DNA of 64,000 nt from Hydrogenophilales bacterium 16-64-46 (GTDB lineage: Bacteria; Pseudomonadota; Gammaproteobacteria; Burkholderiales; Thiobacillaceae). This document shows positions 28,874-37,907 of the stretch, piece after piece (the first letter of the stretch is position 1; the number at the start of each line of letters is the position of its first letter). The notes beneath the pieces are model-generated. The model was not told the DNA's origin. It saw only the letters and a list, made by a program, of their open reading frames with translations, and searched no databases. The DNA is taken from assembly GCA_002281775.1 (NCBI GenBank), contig NCGY01000007.1, positions 1 to 64,000 of the forward strand. The letters run 5' to 3'. The position numbers and the translations under genes are program-made.

Positions 28874-28895
28874 TGCCCACCCCAAGGAGCCCACC

Positions 28896-31376
28896 ATGCC
28901 CGCCAAGAAATCCGCCAAAAGCTGCAAGAATCCCACGCTGACGCCGCTGTCCGGCGACGCCCAGACCGTCGCCCAGGATTTCGAGCGCTACCAGTACTAT
29001 CATCTCGGCCGCTTTCAGGGCTGCCCGCCGGTGTACACCTACCAGGCGCTGGCGTGGACACTGCGCGACCGCATCATGACCGACTGGATGAACACCTATG
29101 CGCGCCGCGACGTGCCAGGCAACCGCCGCGCCTACTACCTGTCGCTGGAATTCCTCATCGGCCGCGCGCTGTCCAACCACGTTTTGAACCTGGGGCTCGA
29201 CGAGGCCTCGCGCACGGCTTTGCAGGGCTTTTCGCAAACCCTCGAATCCATCGCCGAGGAAGAGCCCGACGCAGGTCTGGGCAACGGCGGCCTCGGGCGG
29301 CTTGCCGCCTGCTTCATGGACAGCTGCGCCTCGCTCGACCTGCCGGTGATGGGCTACGGCCTGCATTACGAATACGGCATGTTCCGCCAGCACATCGAAA
29401 ACGGCTACCAGGTGGAAGAGCCCGACAACTGGCTGCGCGACGGCAACCCGTGGGAAGTCGAGCGTTCCGAATTCACCCGCCGTGTTCCCTTTGGCGGCCA
29501 CACCGAGCATTACCGGGACGAGACCGGTGCCGAACGCGTGCGCTGGGTCGATACCCGTGACGTGCTGGCGATTCCCTACGACATGCCGATCACCGGCTAC
29601 CGCAACCACGCCGTGAACACCCTGCGCCTGTGGAAGGCGGCCGCCACCGACGAATTCGACCTCAACGAATTCAACGCCGGCAGCTACAGTGAATCGGTCA
29701 CCGCCAAGAACACGGCGGAGAACATCTCGATGGTGCTCTACCCCAACGACAGCAGCGAGAACGGCAAGGAACTGCGCCTGCGCCAGCAGTATTTCCTGGC
29801 GTCGGCCAGCCTGCAGGATGCAATGCGGCAGTGGCGCGCGGCGGGCAATTCCGACCTGACGAAATTCGCCGACGACAACGTGTTCCAGATGAACGACACG
29901 CATCCGACCATCGCCGTGGCCGAGCTGATGCGCATCCTGGTCGACCTGGAAGACATGGAATGGGACACGGCCTGGGCGATCACCACGCGCTGCATGGCCT
30001 ACACCAACCACACCCTGCTGCCCGAGGCGCTGGAGCGCTGGCCGGTGGCGCTATTCGAACGCCTGCTGCCCCGGCCGCTGGAGATCATCTACGAAATCAA
30101 CGCCCGCTTCCTGCGCGAGGTGTCGATGAAATGGCCGGGTGACATGGATCGCCAGCGCCGCATGTCGATCATCGAGGAAGGCCACGCCAAGCAGGTGCGC
30201 ATGGCCTGGCTCGCCATCGTCGGCAGCTTCTCGGTCAACGGCGTCGCGGCTCTGCATTCCAAATTGCTGAAAGACGGCCTGTTCCTCGATTTCTATCAGC
30301 TCTGGCCGGCCAAGTTCAACAACAAGACCAACGGTGTCACCCCGCGCCGCTGGGTGGCGCACGCCAACCCCGGCATGAGCGCGCTCATCACCAGCAAGAT
30401 CGGCGACGACTGGGTGGCCGACCTGTCCGGCCTGGAAAAACTCAAGCCCCTGGCTGCCGCCAAGAACAAGAAATTCCATACCGACTGGCGCGCCGTGAAA
30501 CGCGCCAACAAGGAACGCCTCGCCGCGCTGGTGAAAGCCGAGTGCAACGTGGACTTCAACCCGGACGCGCTCTTCGACGTGCAGGTCAAGCGCATCCACG
30601 AATACAAGCGGCAACTGCTCAACGTGCTGCACGTCATCCATCTCTACAACCGCATCAAAAAGGGTCAGCTCGACGGCTGGGCCGACCGCTGCGTGCTGAT
30701 CGGCGGCAAGGCCGCGCCGGGCTATTTCATGGCCAAGCGCATCATCAAGCTCATCAACAGCGTGGCCGAGGTGGTGAACCATGACCCGGCCGTGGATGGC
30801 CGTCTGAAGATGGCCTTCCTGCCCAACTATCGCGTGTCCAGCATGGAGATCATCGCCCCGGCGACCGACCTCTCGGAACAGATTTCCACCGCCGGTAAGG
30901 AAGCCTCGGGCACCGGCAACATGAAGTTCATGATGAACGGCGCGCTCACCATCGGCACCTACGACGGCGCCAACATCGAAATCATGGAAAATGTCGGCGA
31001 GGAAAACTTCTTCCTCTTCGGCCTGCGCGCCGAGGAAGTGGAAGCGCTGCGTCCGCGCTACCAGCCGCTGTCGTACATGGACCACGACCCGGCGCTGCGC
31101 GAGGTGATCGATCTCCTCGCCTCGGGCCATTTCAACGCCTGCGAGCCCGGCATTTTCGATCCCATCATCGGCGCGCTGCTGAGCCCGCATGACCCCTGGA
31201 TGGTTCTGGCCGACTTCAGCAGCTACGTCGAAGCGCAGGAACGCGTGGCCGCCGCCTGGCAGGACACCGCCGGCTGGACACGCATGAGCATCCTCAACAC
31301 CGCGTCGTCGGGGTTCTTCTCCACCGACCGCACCATGCTGGAGTACAACACGGACATCTGGAAGCTCAAGCGCTAG
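28896..31376 (+). CDS. glgP: Glycogen phosphorylase
   Basis: 826 residues, GT35, PLP-dependent. GNGGLGRLAACFMDS near residue 130 and the PLP-lysine region EASGTGNMKFMMNGAL near residue 670 are canonical. It releases glucose-1-P from glycogen, the substrate of GlgC or of a phosphoglucomutase not seen here. AAGGAG lies 7 nt before the ATG at 28896. It ends the glycogen run. Confidence 0.97.
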   Translation: MPAKKSAKSCKNPTLTPLSGDAQTVAQDFERYQYYHLGRFQGCPPVYTYQALAWTLRDRIMTDWMNTYARRDVPGNRRAYYLSLEFLIGRALSNHVLNLGLDEASRTALQGFSQTLESIAEEEPDAGLGNGGLGRLAACFMDSCASLDLPVMGYGLHYEYGMFRQHIENGYQVEEPDNWLRDGNPWEVERSEFTRRVPFGGHTEHYRDETGAERVRWVDTRDVLAIPYDMPITGYRNHAVNTLRLWKAAATDEFDLNEFNAGSYSESVTAKNTAENISMVLYPNDSSENGKELRLRQQYFLASASLQDAMRQWRAAGNSDLTKFADDNVFQMNDTHPTIAVAELMRILVDLEDMEWDTAWAITTRCMAYTNHTLLPEALERWPVALFERLLPRPLEIIYEINARFLREVSMKWPGDMDRQRRMSIIEEGHAKQVRMAWLAIVGSFSVNGVAALHSKLLKDGLFLDFYQLWPAKFNNKTNGVTPRRWVAHANPGMSALITSKIGDDWVADLSGLEKLKPLAAAKNKKFHTDWRAVKRANKERLAALVKAECNVDFNPDALFDVQVKRIHEYKRQLLNVLHVIHLYNRIKKGQLDGWADRCVLIGGKAAPGYFMAKRIIKLINSVAEVVNHDPAVDGRLKMAFLPNYRVSSMEIIAPATDLSEQISTAGKEASGTGNMKFMMNGALTIGTYDGANIEIMENVGEENFFLFGLRAEEVEALRPRYQPLSYMDHDPALREVIDLLASGHFNACEPGIFDPIIGALLSPHDPWMVLADFSSYVEAQERVAAAWQDTAGWTRMSILNTASSGFFSTDRTMLEYNTDIWKLKR

Positions 31377-31496
31377 GCGCGATTCCGCATCGAACGGTGC
31401 GGACTGGGCGTTTTGTACTGTCGCGGTTTGGCAACGGGTGCAGCATCCGGGCGGGCCGCGGCGGGAGGGTCGGACAGGAATGGCGGGGGTTTGCTA

Positions 31497-31502
31497 TATA
31501 AT
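31497..31502 (+). promoter_or_regulatory. Consensus -10 box upstream of Met-rich OmpA gene
   Basis: A perfect TATAAT in a short AT-rich patch (TTTGCTATATAATCAATCCC), 91 bases before the ATG at 31594, in a 217-base spacer with no gene. No convincing -35 at 17 bp was found. GGAG precedes the start codon. Confidence 0.5.
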
Positions 31503-31593
31503 CAATCCCTAATATTTTCTGTGTCTGTCGATCAATTAGCCTTATCCTGATCGAAGACGCGTTTTCCAGCGTTCTACCCACCCGGAGCATTCC

Positions 31594-32862
31594 ATGCAGA
31601 TCAAATCGCTCGCCTTCGCCGTGTCGCTTGCCTTCGCCGGCGGCCTCGCCCACGCCCAGTCCTATCCTGCCGCCCAGCCCATGCCCTATCCCCCGGCGCT
31701 GCCGCAGGCCGCATCCACCGAGATGCCGAAAACGGCCGATCAGTGGGTAGGCCGCATGACCGACTTCACCCAGAACGCCTCGGCCTTCAAGGATCCGGCC
31801 GCCTTCGCCGCCTGGACCAATGCCATGAGCGACCCGTCGATGATCGCGGCCATGGGCACGCAGATGATGGAGCCGGGCAACATGCTGCGTTCCATGACTA
31901 CGATGATGCAGCCCGGCACCACCGGCAACTTCATGCAGTTCTCCGACCCCAGCATCTACATGAAATGGGGCACCGCCATGATGAACCCGATGTGGTACAC
32001 CCAGATGGCGACCAGCATGGCCGATCCCGGCAAGATGATGCGCTGGGCGATGCTCCCCATGGATCCCAGGATGATGAACATGGGCATGCAGATGATGAAC
32101 CCCAATCTGTACATGAAATGGATGATGACGCCGACCGACCCGCGCGCCATGTCCCTCATGTTCGCTCCCATGAACCCACAGCTCTACGGCAGCATGATCG
32201 GCGGCGCGATGAACCCCAACATGGTCGGCGGTGCCAACTCCACCTGGGGCACCTTCATGTTCCCGAATCAGCCGGTGGTGCAGGTGCAGGGTGCCGCCCC
32301 GGTTTCCAGCCCGATCAACGTGTTTGACCCGAGCACCTGGTTCAGCATGATGAACATGTTCGGCGGCATGCCCACCATGCCGACCATGAGCATGCCGTTT
32401 GCCATGCCCGGCATGAATGCCTATGCCGCCGCCCCCGCCGCCGCGCCCGCACCTTTCGCGGTACAGGCCGACGCCACCACCACCCTGAGCCTGGGCGGCG
32501 ATGCGCTGTTCAAGACCGGCAAGTCCTCGGTCAAGGACCTCACCGCGGAAGGCCGCGCCGAGCTCGACGAGCTGGTCGCCAAGGCCAAGGCCTTCGGTGC
32601 CATCGACACCATCAAGGTCACCGGTCACGCCGACAAGACGGGCAAGGCGTCAGCCAACAAAACGCTGTCGCTGGCCCGCGCCAAGGCCGTGGCAAGCTAC
32701 CTCAAGTCGAAAGGCGTCAAGGCAAAATCCTTCATCACCACCGGTATGGGTGACACCCAGCCCGTGGTCAACTGCGACATGAGCCAGCCCAAGGAAGCCC
32801 TCAAGGCCTGCCTCGCGCCGAACCGCCGCGTCGACATCGAAGTGACGGGTGCCAAGCAGTAA
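31594..32862 (+). CDS. Methionine-rich OmpA-domain envelope protein
   Basis: 422 residues. A signal peptide (residues 1-21, AHA cleavage site) is followed by an unusual middle domain (about 80-285). It carries roughly 40 Met, often as MM or MxM, in degenerate modules such as SDPSIYMKWGTAMMNPMWY and MNPNLYMKWMMTPTDPRAM. A linker rich in Ala/Pro leads to a C-terminal OmpA peptidoglycan-binding domain (about 300-420, ending NRRVDIEVTG). The OmpA part anchors it to peptidoglycan in the periplasm. Met-rich stretches in other proteins bind Cu(I)/Ag(I) or act as oxidant sinks; that role here is inference. No homologous family recognised for the middle domain. Confidence 0.85.
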   Translation: MQIKSLAFAVSLAFAGGLAHAQSYPAAQPMPYPPALPQAASTEMPKTADQWVGRMTDFTQNASAFKDPAAFAAWTNAMSDPSMIAAMGTQMMEPGNMLRSMTTMMQPGTTGNFMQFSDPSIYMKWGTAMMNPMWYTQMATSMADPGKMMRWAMLPMDPRMMNMGMQMMNPNLYMKWMMTPTDPRAMSLMFAPMNPQLYGSMIGGAMNPNMVGGANSTWGTFMFPNQPVVQVQGAAPVSSPINVFDPSTWFSMMNMFGGMPTMPTMSMPFAMPGMNAYAAAPAAAPAPFAVQADATTTLSLGGDALFKTGKSSVKDLTAEGRAELDELVAKAKAFGAIDTIKVTGHADKTGKASANKTLSLARAKAVASYLKSKGVKAKSFITTGMGDTQPVVNCDMSQPKEALKACLAPNRRVDIEVTGAKQ

Positions 32863-32897
32863 AACCCCTGTTTAGCGCCCCGCGTGGGTGCGGACGC

Positions 32898-32925
32898 AAA
32901 AAAGGCCGGGATTCCCGGCCTTTTT
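32898..32925. terminator. Bidirectional terminator between OmpA-like gene and panD
   Basis: A-tract, GGCCGGGA, tt, TCCCGGCC-type stem (AAAAAAGGCCGGGATTCCCG then GCCTTTTT), T-tract. Convergent genes lie on both sides and the perfect 7-8 bp GC stem with tracts on both sides can stop transcription from either direction. Confidence 0.9.
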
Positions 32926-32942
32926 CGTCGGCAATGCGTGGT

Positions 32943-33323
32943 TTATGCGGCCTGGACTGGAATCGCCTGCCGCGTATCGGCAATGCGGTTTTCCGCGTCG
33001 ACGTAAACCAGTTCCGGCTCGTAGCGCGCCAGTTCGATCTCGTTGTAGACCGCGTAGGTGGCGATGATCACCAGATCACCCGGGTTGGCCTGGTGCGCAG
33101 CGGCACCATTCACCGAGATGATCCCGGAATCGCGCGCCGCACGAATGGCGTAGGTGGTAAACCGCGCCCCATTGGTGATGTTGTAGATCTGGATCTGTTC
33201 GTATTCATGGATGTTCGCTGCGTCGAGCAGGGCTTCGTCGATCGCGCATGAACCTTCGTAATGCAGTTCGGAATGCGTGACGGTCGCCCGGTGCAGCTTG
33301 GATTTGAGCATCGTTCTTTGCAT
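32943..33323 (-). CDS. panD: Aspartate 1-decarboxylase
   Basis: 126 residues, the pyruvoyl-dependent enzyme that makes beta-alanine for pantothenate. The self-cleavage site is Gly-Ser in [10 protein letters not shown] near residue 24, giving the pyruvoyl chain. The opening [17 protein letters not shown] is canonical, which fixes the start. Convergent with the Met-rich OmpA gene across a terminator. Confidence 0.97.
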   Translation of the reverse strand: MQRTMLKSKLHRATVTHSELHYEGSCAIDEALLDAANIHEYEQIQIYNITNGARFTTYAIRAARDSGIISVNGAAAHQANPGDLVIIATYAVYNEIELARYEPELVYVDAENRIADTRQAIPVQAA

Positions 33324-33399
33324 GACGGTGCCTGCGCAAATAGAGAGTTGCCATTATAAACCCGCGCGCGTTACCTGGTCGCGCGCCGCCCGTGCGGCC

Positions 33400-33843
33400 T
33401 CAGACCGTTTCGCCGAGAAAGGCCTGCCACCAGCGCTTGCGCTGGCCCGTCACAGGTGCGCGCATATCGAGCTCGCGCGGCGGGGTGCGGCTCATCAACC
33501 AGCCCGGCAACACCGAGGACTTCATCGCGCTGGAGCCGCACGAACTGCCCAGGTGATTGGGATCGTAGATCTTGACGAAATTGGGGGCGTCCAGATTGTC
33601 GGCATATACGATCGCGCAATAATCCTCGTGATGTTCGCGCCGCAACAATTCGTCGAGTTCACGCATGAACTGCTTGACCTTGTCGGCTGACGCCGGCGCG
33701 TCAGGCACGCCCTGCCCCACGGCGTAGAGATACCAGCCGGCTTCGGCGTCGACCCTGTCCCAGAACGCCGTGAGCTGATCCCAGCGCATCACGCTGTAGA
33801 GCAGACCGTCGTAATAACGGTCGAATTCAGATGTGTCCGTCAT
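33400..33843 (-). CDS. Conserved hypothetical protein
   Basis: 147 residues; start at 33843 (MTDTSEFDRYYDGLLYSVMR), longer readings extend into a different-looking region. Aromatic-rich N-terminus, then a charged middle and a basic C-terminal tail with many Arg/Trp. The patterns FDRYYDGLLYSVMRWDQL and FVKIYDPNHLGSSCGSS look conserved rather than random. No catalytic motif, signal peptide or membrane span is seen. It lies between panD and cbbY without overlap. Function unknown. Confidence 0.75.
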   Translation of the reverse strand: MTDTSEFDRYYDGLLYSVMRWDQLTAFWDRVDAEAGWYLYAVGQGVPDAPASADKVKQFMRELDELLRREHHEDYCAIVYADNLDAPNFVKIYDPNHLGSSCGSSAMKSSVLPGWLMSRTPPRELDMRAPVTGQRKRWWQAFLGETV

Positions 33844-34029
33844 GGTGTTTCTCCGCGATGACTGGCAAACCGGCTGGCTGTTCCGGCATTCTGCCAGAAC
33901 TGGCGGGCCGGCACGATTTTCGGCTTTCACCGCTGCGCGCAATTTGAGAAAATGCTCGCGCCTGACTTTCCGCAACCGGGCACATCCCACCCCGGGTTTA
34001 CGCTGTCTCTTTCCCCGCTTCTATTCGCC

Positions 34030-34788
34030 ATGACACTCAACGCCCTGCTTTTCGACGTCGACGGCACGCTTGCCGATACCGAGCGTGACGGCCACCGCCC
34101 TGCTTTCAACCAGGCATTCGCCGACGCCGGCCTCGACTGGCACTGGGACGCCGCGCTCTACGGCAAGCTGCTCGCCGTCACCGGCGGCAAGGAACGCATG
34201 AAGCACTACATCGACCAGTACCGGCCTGACTACGTCAAAGCCCCCGACTTCGATGACATGGTGGTGAACCTGCACAAAGCCAAGACCCGGCATTACAGCG
34301 CGCTCGCCGCGCACGGCGGCATCCCCCTGCGCCCGGGCGTGAAGCGGCTGCTGGAGGAAGCGCGTGCGGCCGGCCTGCGGCTGGCCATCGCCACCACCAC
34401 CACGCCGGAAAACGTGACCGTGCTGCTGGAGCACAGCCTCGGCCCCGGCACGCAGGACTGGTTCGAGGTCATCGCCGCCGGCGACATCGTCCCGGCCAAA
34501 AAGCCCGCGCCGGATATTTACTTTTACGCGATGGAAAAAATGGGCGTCTCACCTGCCGAGTGCCTGGCGTTCGAAGACTCGGAAAACGGCATCCGCGCAA
34601 GCCTGGGTGCCGGCCTCAAAACCCTGATCACCGTCAACGACTACACCCTCGACCACGATTTCAGCGGGGCCGCCGTCGTACTCTCCGATCTGGGTGAACC
34701 CGACGCGCCCTGCCGGCGCATCGCCGGTGCCGATCTCGGGCGCGCCTTCGTGGATGTGGCGTACCTGCGGGCGCTCCACGCGATCTAG
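34030..34788 (+). CDS. cbbY: CbbY-type HAD hydrolase
   Basis: 252 residues, HAD subfamily IA with the helical cap. The nucleophile motif is LLFDVDGTLADTERDGHRPA; motif III is AFEDSENGIRAS near residue 180. CbbY hydrolyses xylulose-1,5-bisphosphate, an inhibitor of RuBisCO, and is usually found with the Calvin cycle genes; those are not in this window, so assignment rests on sequence similarity alone. The stop codon lies inside a CCCCTAG repeat shared with the convergent folD. Confidence 0.85.
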   Translation: MTLNALLFDVDGTLADTERDGHRPAFNQAFADAGLDWHWDAALYGKLLAVTGGKERMKHYIDQYRPDYVKAPDFDDMVVNLHKAKTRHYSALAAHGGIPLRPGVKRLLEEARAAGLRLAIATTTTPENVTVLLEHSLGPGTQDWFEVIAAGDIVPAKKPAPDIYFYAMEKMGVSPAECLAFEDSENGIRASLGAGLKTLITVNDYTLDHDFSGAAVVLSDLGEPDAPCRRIAGADLGRAFVDVAYLRALHAI

Positions 34789-34804
34789 CCCCTAGCCCCT
34801 AGGG
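34785..34804. repeat. CCCCTAG heptad repeat supplying two stop codons
   Basis: CTAGCCCCTAGCCCCTAGGG spans the 10-base gap between the convergent cbbY and folD genes. Both stop codons are TAGs within repeat units (cbbY at 34786-34788, folD at 34799-34801 read on the minus strand). Confidence 0.65.
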
Positions 34805-35653
34805 ATTGTGCATCAGCGCTGCTTCCAGCGTGTTCTCCAAGAGCGTCGCCACGGTCATCGGCCCCACCCCGCCGGGCACCGGGGTGATCCAGCCCGCGCG
34901 CTGCAGCGCACCATCAAAATCCACGTCGCCGCAGAGCTTGCCGTCTTCCAGACGATTGATGCCGACGTCGATCACGATCGCGCCTTCGCGGATCCAGTCG
35001 CCCGGGATCATGCGCGGGCGGCCCACGCCCACCACCAGGATTTCGGCAGAACGCACAAAGCTTTCGAGGTCGCGCGTGGCGCTGTGGCATACCGTGATAG
35101 TGCAGCCGGCGAGCAGCAGTTCCAGGCTCATCGGCCGGCCGACGATGTTGGACGCGCCGACCATCACCGCATTCTTGCCGCGCAGTTCTTCGCCGGTCGC
35201 GCGCAGCAGCGTCATGATGCCGCGCGGCGTGGACGGCCGCAGCGTCGGCATCTTCACCGCCAGGCGGCCGATGTTGTAGGGATGGAAGCCGTCCACATCC
35301 TTGTCCGGGCGGATGCGCTCGATCACCGTCTCGGCGTCGATATGCGCTGGCAGCGGCAGCTGCACCAGAATGCCGTCGATGGTGACATCGGCGTTGAGCG
35401 TGTCGATCAGCGCCAGCAGTTCGTCCTGGGTGGTGTTCGCCGGCAGGTCATGCGACACGCTGACCACGCCGGCACGCACGCAGGCTTTTTTCTTGTTGCG
35501 CACGTAAACGGCCGAAGCCGGATCGCCGCCGACCAGAATCACGGCCAGCCCCGGACGACGCTTGCCCTGCACTTCGCGCTCGGCGACCTTGTCGTGGATG
35601 ACGGCGAGGATGGTGTCAGCCATCGTCTTGCCGTCGAGTATGCGTGCGATCAT
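34799..35653 (-). CDS. folD: Methylenetetrahydrofolate dehydrogenase/cyclohydrolase
   Basis: 284 residues, the bifunctional FolD. Conserved segments are [20 protein letters not shown] near residue 40, the [14 protein letters not shown] motif near residue 95 and [15 protein letters not shown] near residue 165. It converts methylene-THF to formyl-THF. The start at 35653 (MIARILDGK) is canonical; longer readings are not. Confidence 0.97.
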   Translation of the reverse strand: MIARILDGKTMADTILAVIHDKVAEREVQGKRRPGLAVILVGGDPASAVYVRNKKKACVRAGVVSVSHDLPANTTQDELLALIDTLNADVTIDGILVQLPLPAHIDAETVIERIRPDKDVDGFHPYNIGRLAVKMPTLRPSTPRGIMTLLRATGEELRGKNAVMVGASNIVGRPMSLELLLAGCTITVCHSATRDLESFVRSAEILVVGVGRPRMIPGDWIREGAIVIDVGINRLEDGKLCGDVDFDGALQRAGWITPVPGGVGPMTVATLLENTLEAALMHNP

Positions 35654-35789
35654 CGAGACAGCCCAGAAGCAAAAGGGTGATTTTCCCGGAAACCGGGTGT
35701 CCGACTCAAGCGGAAATTGACCCGCTTGCGGTGCCAAGGTATAGTCTCGCCTCTCCGAAACGCGCCCGCCTCAACGGTCGCACGGATTT

Positions 35790-35866
<77 letters not shown>

Positions 35867-35900
35867 CCCCGAATTTGCACCGCCCGAGCAAGAAGAGTCT

Positions 35901-35977
35901 CTGCCCGTAGCTCAACTGGATAGAGCACCAGCCTTCTAAGCTGGGGGTTACAGGTTCGATTCCTGTCGGGCAGGCCA
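35901..35977 (+). tRNA. tRNA-Arg (anticodon TCT)
   Basis: 77 nt: acceptor CTGCCCG/CGGGCAG, discriminator G, encoded CCA; anticodon stem CCAGC/GCTGG with loop CTTCTAA; T loop GTTCGATTC. Reads AGA codons. Confidence 0.96.
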
Positions 35978-36004
35978 CGGTTTCAGCAGTTGAAGCAGAC
36001 AGTG

Positions 36005-36080
36005 GTGGATGTAGCTCAGTTGGTAGAGTCCAGGATTGTGATTCCTGTTGTCGTGGGTTCGAGTCCCATCATCCACCCCA
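36005..36080 (+). tRNA. tRNA-His (anticodon GTG)
   Basis: 76 nt from GTGGATG to CCCA with CCA encoded; the preceding G at 36004 is the G-1 typical of tRNA-His. Anticodon stem/loop AGGATTGTGATTCCT. Its last 16 bases plus the following terminator are duplicated at 36258-36306. Confidence 0.97.
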
Positions 36081-36113
36081 AGTATTCCAGAGCCCGCGCA
36101 AGCGGGCTTTGTT
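36065..36113 (+). repeat. Direct repeat, copy 1: tRNA-His 3' end + terminator
   Basis: A 49-bp segment starting CCCATCATCCACCCCAAGTA (tRNA-His 3' end) and ending in the terminator hairpin AGCCCGC-gcaa-GCGGGCT-TTGTT is repeated exactly at 36258-36306. The offset is 193 bp. Confidence 0.9.
36091..36113 (+). terminator. Rho-independent terminator after tRNA-His
   Basis: AGCCCGC-gcaa-GCGGGCT followed by TTGTT, 10 bases beyond the tRNA-His CCA. A second identical copy is at 36284-36306. Confidence 0.85.
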
Positions 36114-36257
36114 CATTCTGAACCGGGATGAGGGGACACGAACCCATGGGTTCGACCAGCGCGCGCAGCGCGTGCAGGACGCCAGGCCGAAGCACTGGCG
36201 GTCCCGAGCCTGCGGCGAGGGATGGCGGGCGCGGGAGGCAACCGCGCACGACACAAG

Positions 36258-36306
36258 CCCATCATCCACCCCAAGTATTCCAGAGCCCGCGCAAGCGGGC
36301 TTTGTT
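36258..36306 (+). repeat. Direct repeat, copy 2: duplicated tRNA-His 3' end + terminator
   Basis: Exact copy of 36065-36113, but preceded by ACACAAG rather than the T-arm of a tRNA, so it is a partial tRNA duplicate. The intervening 144 bases (36114-36257) contain no gene; they start with a GAACCC-atgg-GGTTCG-like palindrome. This may be an att scar, a tandem duplication or a minimal element. Confidence 0.85.
36284..36306 (+). terminator. Duplicated terminator hairpin
   Basis: The second copy of the AGCCCGC-gcaa-GCGGGCT hairpin with T-rich tail. It lies just before the 3' end of the convergent PhoX-like gene (stop at 36317) and may terminate reads from both sides. Confidence 0.7.
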
Positions 36307-36316
36307 TATTGCGGGC

Positions 36317-37732
36317 CTACAACGGCCCGCTCTGCCAGGGCCCGGTGATCGCGCAGGTCATGCCGCTGCCGGGTGTGCCGTCGCCGAACACGTTGACGAA
36401 AAGCGTGCGGCCGTCCGGACTGAAGCAGGCCCCGGCGAGTTCGCTGTCGTTCAGGAGATTCACGGCAAAGACGAAGGGCGCGCCGTCGGCTCCCAGACCC
36501 ACCAAGCGGTTCACGTTGTCAAAACCCGAGAGTGGATGGCGGTCTGCATCCTTCGGGCTGGCGTCGTCCTCGCACAGCAGCAGGCCGCCTTGCGGCGTGA
36601 CGCATAGGTTGTCAGGCGAATCGAGCACGCTGCCGCCGGACGATTCGAAGTGCAGGGTGAGCACGCCATGCTCGGCAGCGGTCGGCACATAGCGCCACAC
36701 CTGGCCGTAGCCCTGGACGAAGCCGTCGGCGTTGACGTCAGGGCCCTTGGCGTCGCCGCCCGAGGTCGAGGTGAAATAGACCGTTTTGCCGTCCTGCCCC
36801 AGCCACAGGCCTTCCAGGCGGTTGAACTGCGTGGCCCCCGCCGCGCGGCCCTGTTCGAAACAGCTGGGCTTGCCGGCTTCCAGATCGGGGTCGGGATCAG
36901 GGATGTCGACCCAGTCGCACACCAGACCCACGCCGACGGTGCGACGCTGGCGCGCGTCGAGGAAGGCTTCGCCCGCGCGCAGCATCTGCAGGCGGCCACC
37001 CTGCGCCAGATCGGCCCGATCGCTCGGCAGAAAACGATAAAAGCCGCTGCCGCGTGCGCCGCCCGCATCCTCGGTGAGATACACCACGCCGTTGGCGTCG
37101 GCGCATGCCGCTTCGTGCTTGAAGCGGCCCATGGCGACGAGCGGCGCAGGGGTCACGGTGCGATCCAGATGGGCCGGCACAGCAAACACATAGCCGTGCT
37201 TGCGCCCGTAACCCTGTTTCGGCCCATCAGTCGTTTCCTCACAGCTGAGCCACGCCCGCTGCTGCCAGGCGATACCGCCGGCGCAATTGACGTGGGTGCC
37301 GGCCAGGCCGACGAACTGACGTTCGAGGCGGCCAGAGGCGTCGAGGTCGAGCACGGTGCAGCCGCCGCCAGAAAGCGAATCGTAGCCTGTGCCCGGCACT
37401 GCGCCTGCCGTCACACCGGGCTTGTTGCGCACCTCGTGGTTGCGGATCAGGCGCACGCCGCCGCCGGCACGGGCAAAGGCGGCCATGCCATCGAGGTTGC
37501 GGGGAACGTGCCCGCCCTCGAACGACTCGCCGATGCGGCTGAAGGTGCTGAGCGTGAAGCCCGGGGGCAGCGCCAGCACCGGCACCCCGCGCGCATCGTG
37601 TACGGCTCTCAGACTGCCGTAGCCCACCCCACGGGACAGTGCGCCGGCCTCGACCCAGCGCGCGTGCGCTGCCAGCGTACCCAGTGCGGCGACGCTCATG
37701 TGACGAAGGAACTGGCGGCGGGTGGTCGGCAT
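36317..37732 (-). CDS. PhoX-family (DUF839) TAT-exported phosphatase-like protein
   Basis: 471 residues. The N-terminus MPTTRRQFLRHMSVAALGTL is a twin-arginine signal. The body matches PhoX-like proteins with NHEVRNKPG, GGCTVLDLDASGRLER, SCEETTDGPKQGYGRKHGY, DSPDNLCVTPQGGLLLCEDD and FSPDGRTLFVNVFGDGTPG, the latter segments typical of this beta-propeller. PhoX is a Ca/Fe-dependent periplasmic alkaline phosphatase, though many DUF839 members are uncharacterised. Start at 37732 preceded by AGGAG. Confidence 0.9.
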   Translation of the reverse strand: MPTTRRQFLRHMSVAALGTLAAHARWVEAGALSRGVGYGSLRAVHDARGVPVLALPPGFTLSTFSRIGESFEGGHVPRNLDGMAAFARAGGGVRLIRNHEVRNKPGVTAGAVPGTGYDSLSGGGCTVLDLDASGRLERQFVGLAGTHVNCAGGIAWQQRAWLSCEETTDGPKQGYGRKHGYVFAVPAHLDRTVTPAPLVAMGRFKHEAACADANGVVYLTEDAGGARGSGFYRFLPSDRADLAQGGRLQMLRAGEAFLDARQRRTVGVGLVCDWVDIPDPDPDLEAGKPSCFEQGRAAGATQFNRLEGLWLGQDGKTVYFTSTSGGDAKGPDVNADGFVQGYGQVWRYVPTAAEHGVLTLHFESSGGSVLDSPDNLCVTPQGGLLLCEDDASPKDADRHPLSGFDNVNRLVGLGADGAPFVFAVNLLNDSELAGACFSPDGRTLFVNVFGDGTPGSGMTCAITGPWQSGPL

Positions 37733-37907
37733 GGAATTCTCCTGACGATAAAACTTCAGTCTGGCGCAATGAGGTTGCAGGGGCGTGAAAGCCAACCGGG
37801 TTGGCCGTCCCGGTTTCGACCCGGTTGCTTATCCCCGCGATGCGATTCACCCACCATGCAGTCGTGGTCTCGCGCAGGGTGCGCGGGCCAGCAACCAGGA
37901 GCACATC

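Noticed and set aside
36016..36249. Minus-strand frame across tRNA-His ending in GLEPTTTGITI-like residues
   Set aside because: It is antisense to tRNA-His and the duplicated 3' segment, a known spurious translation of tRNA genes, with no other support.
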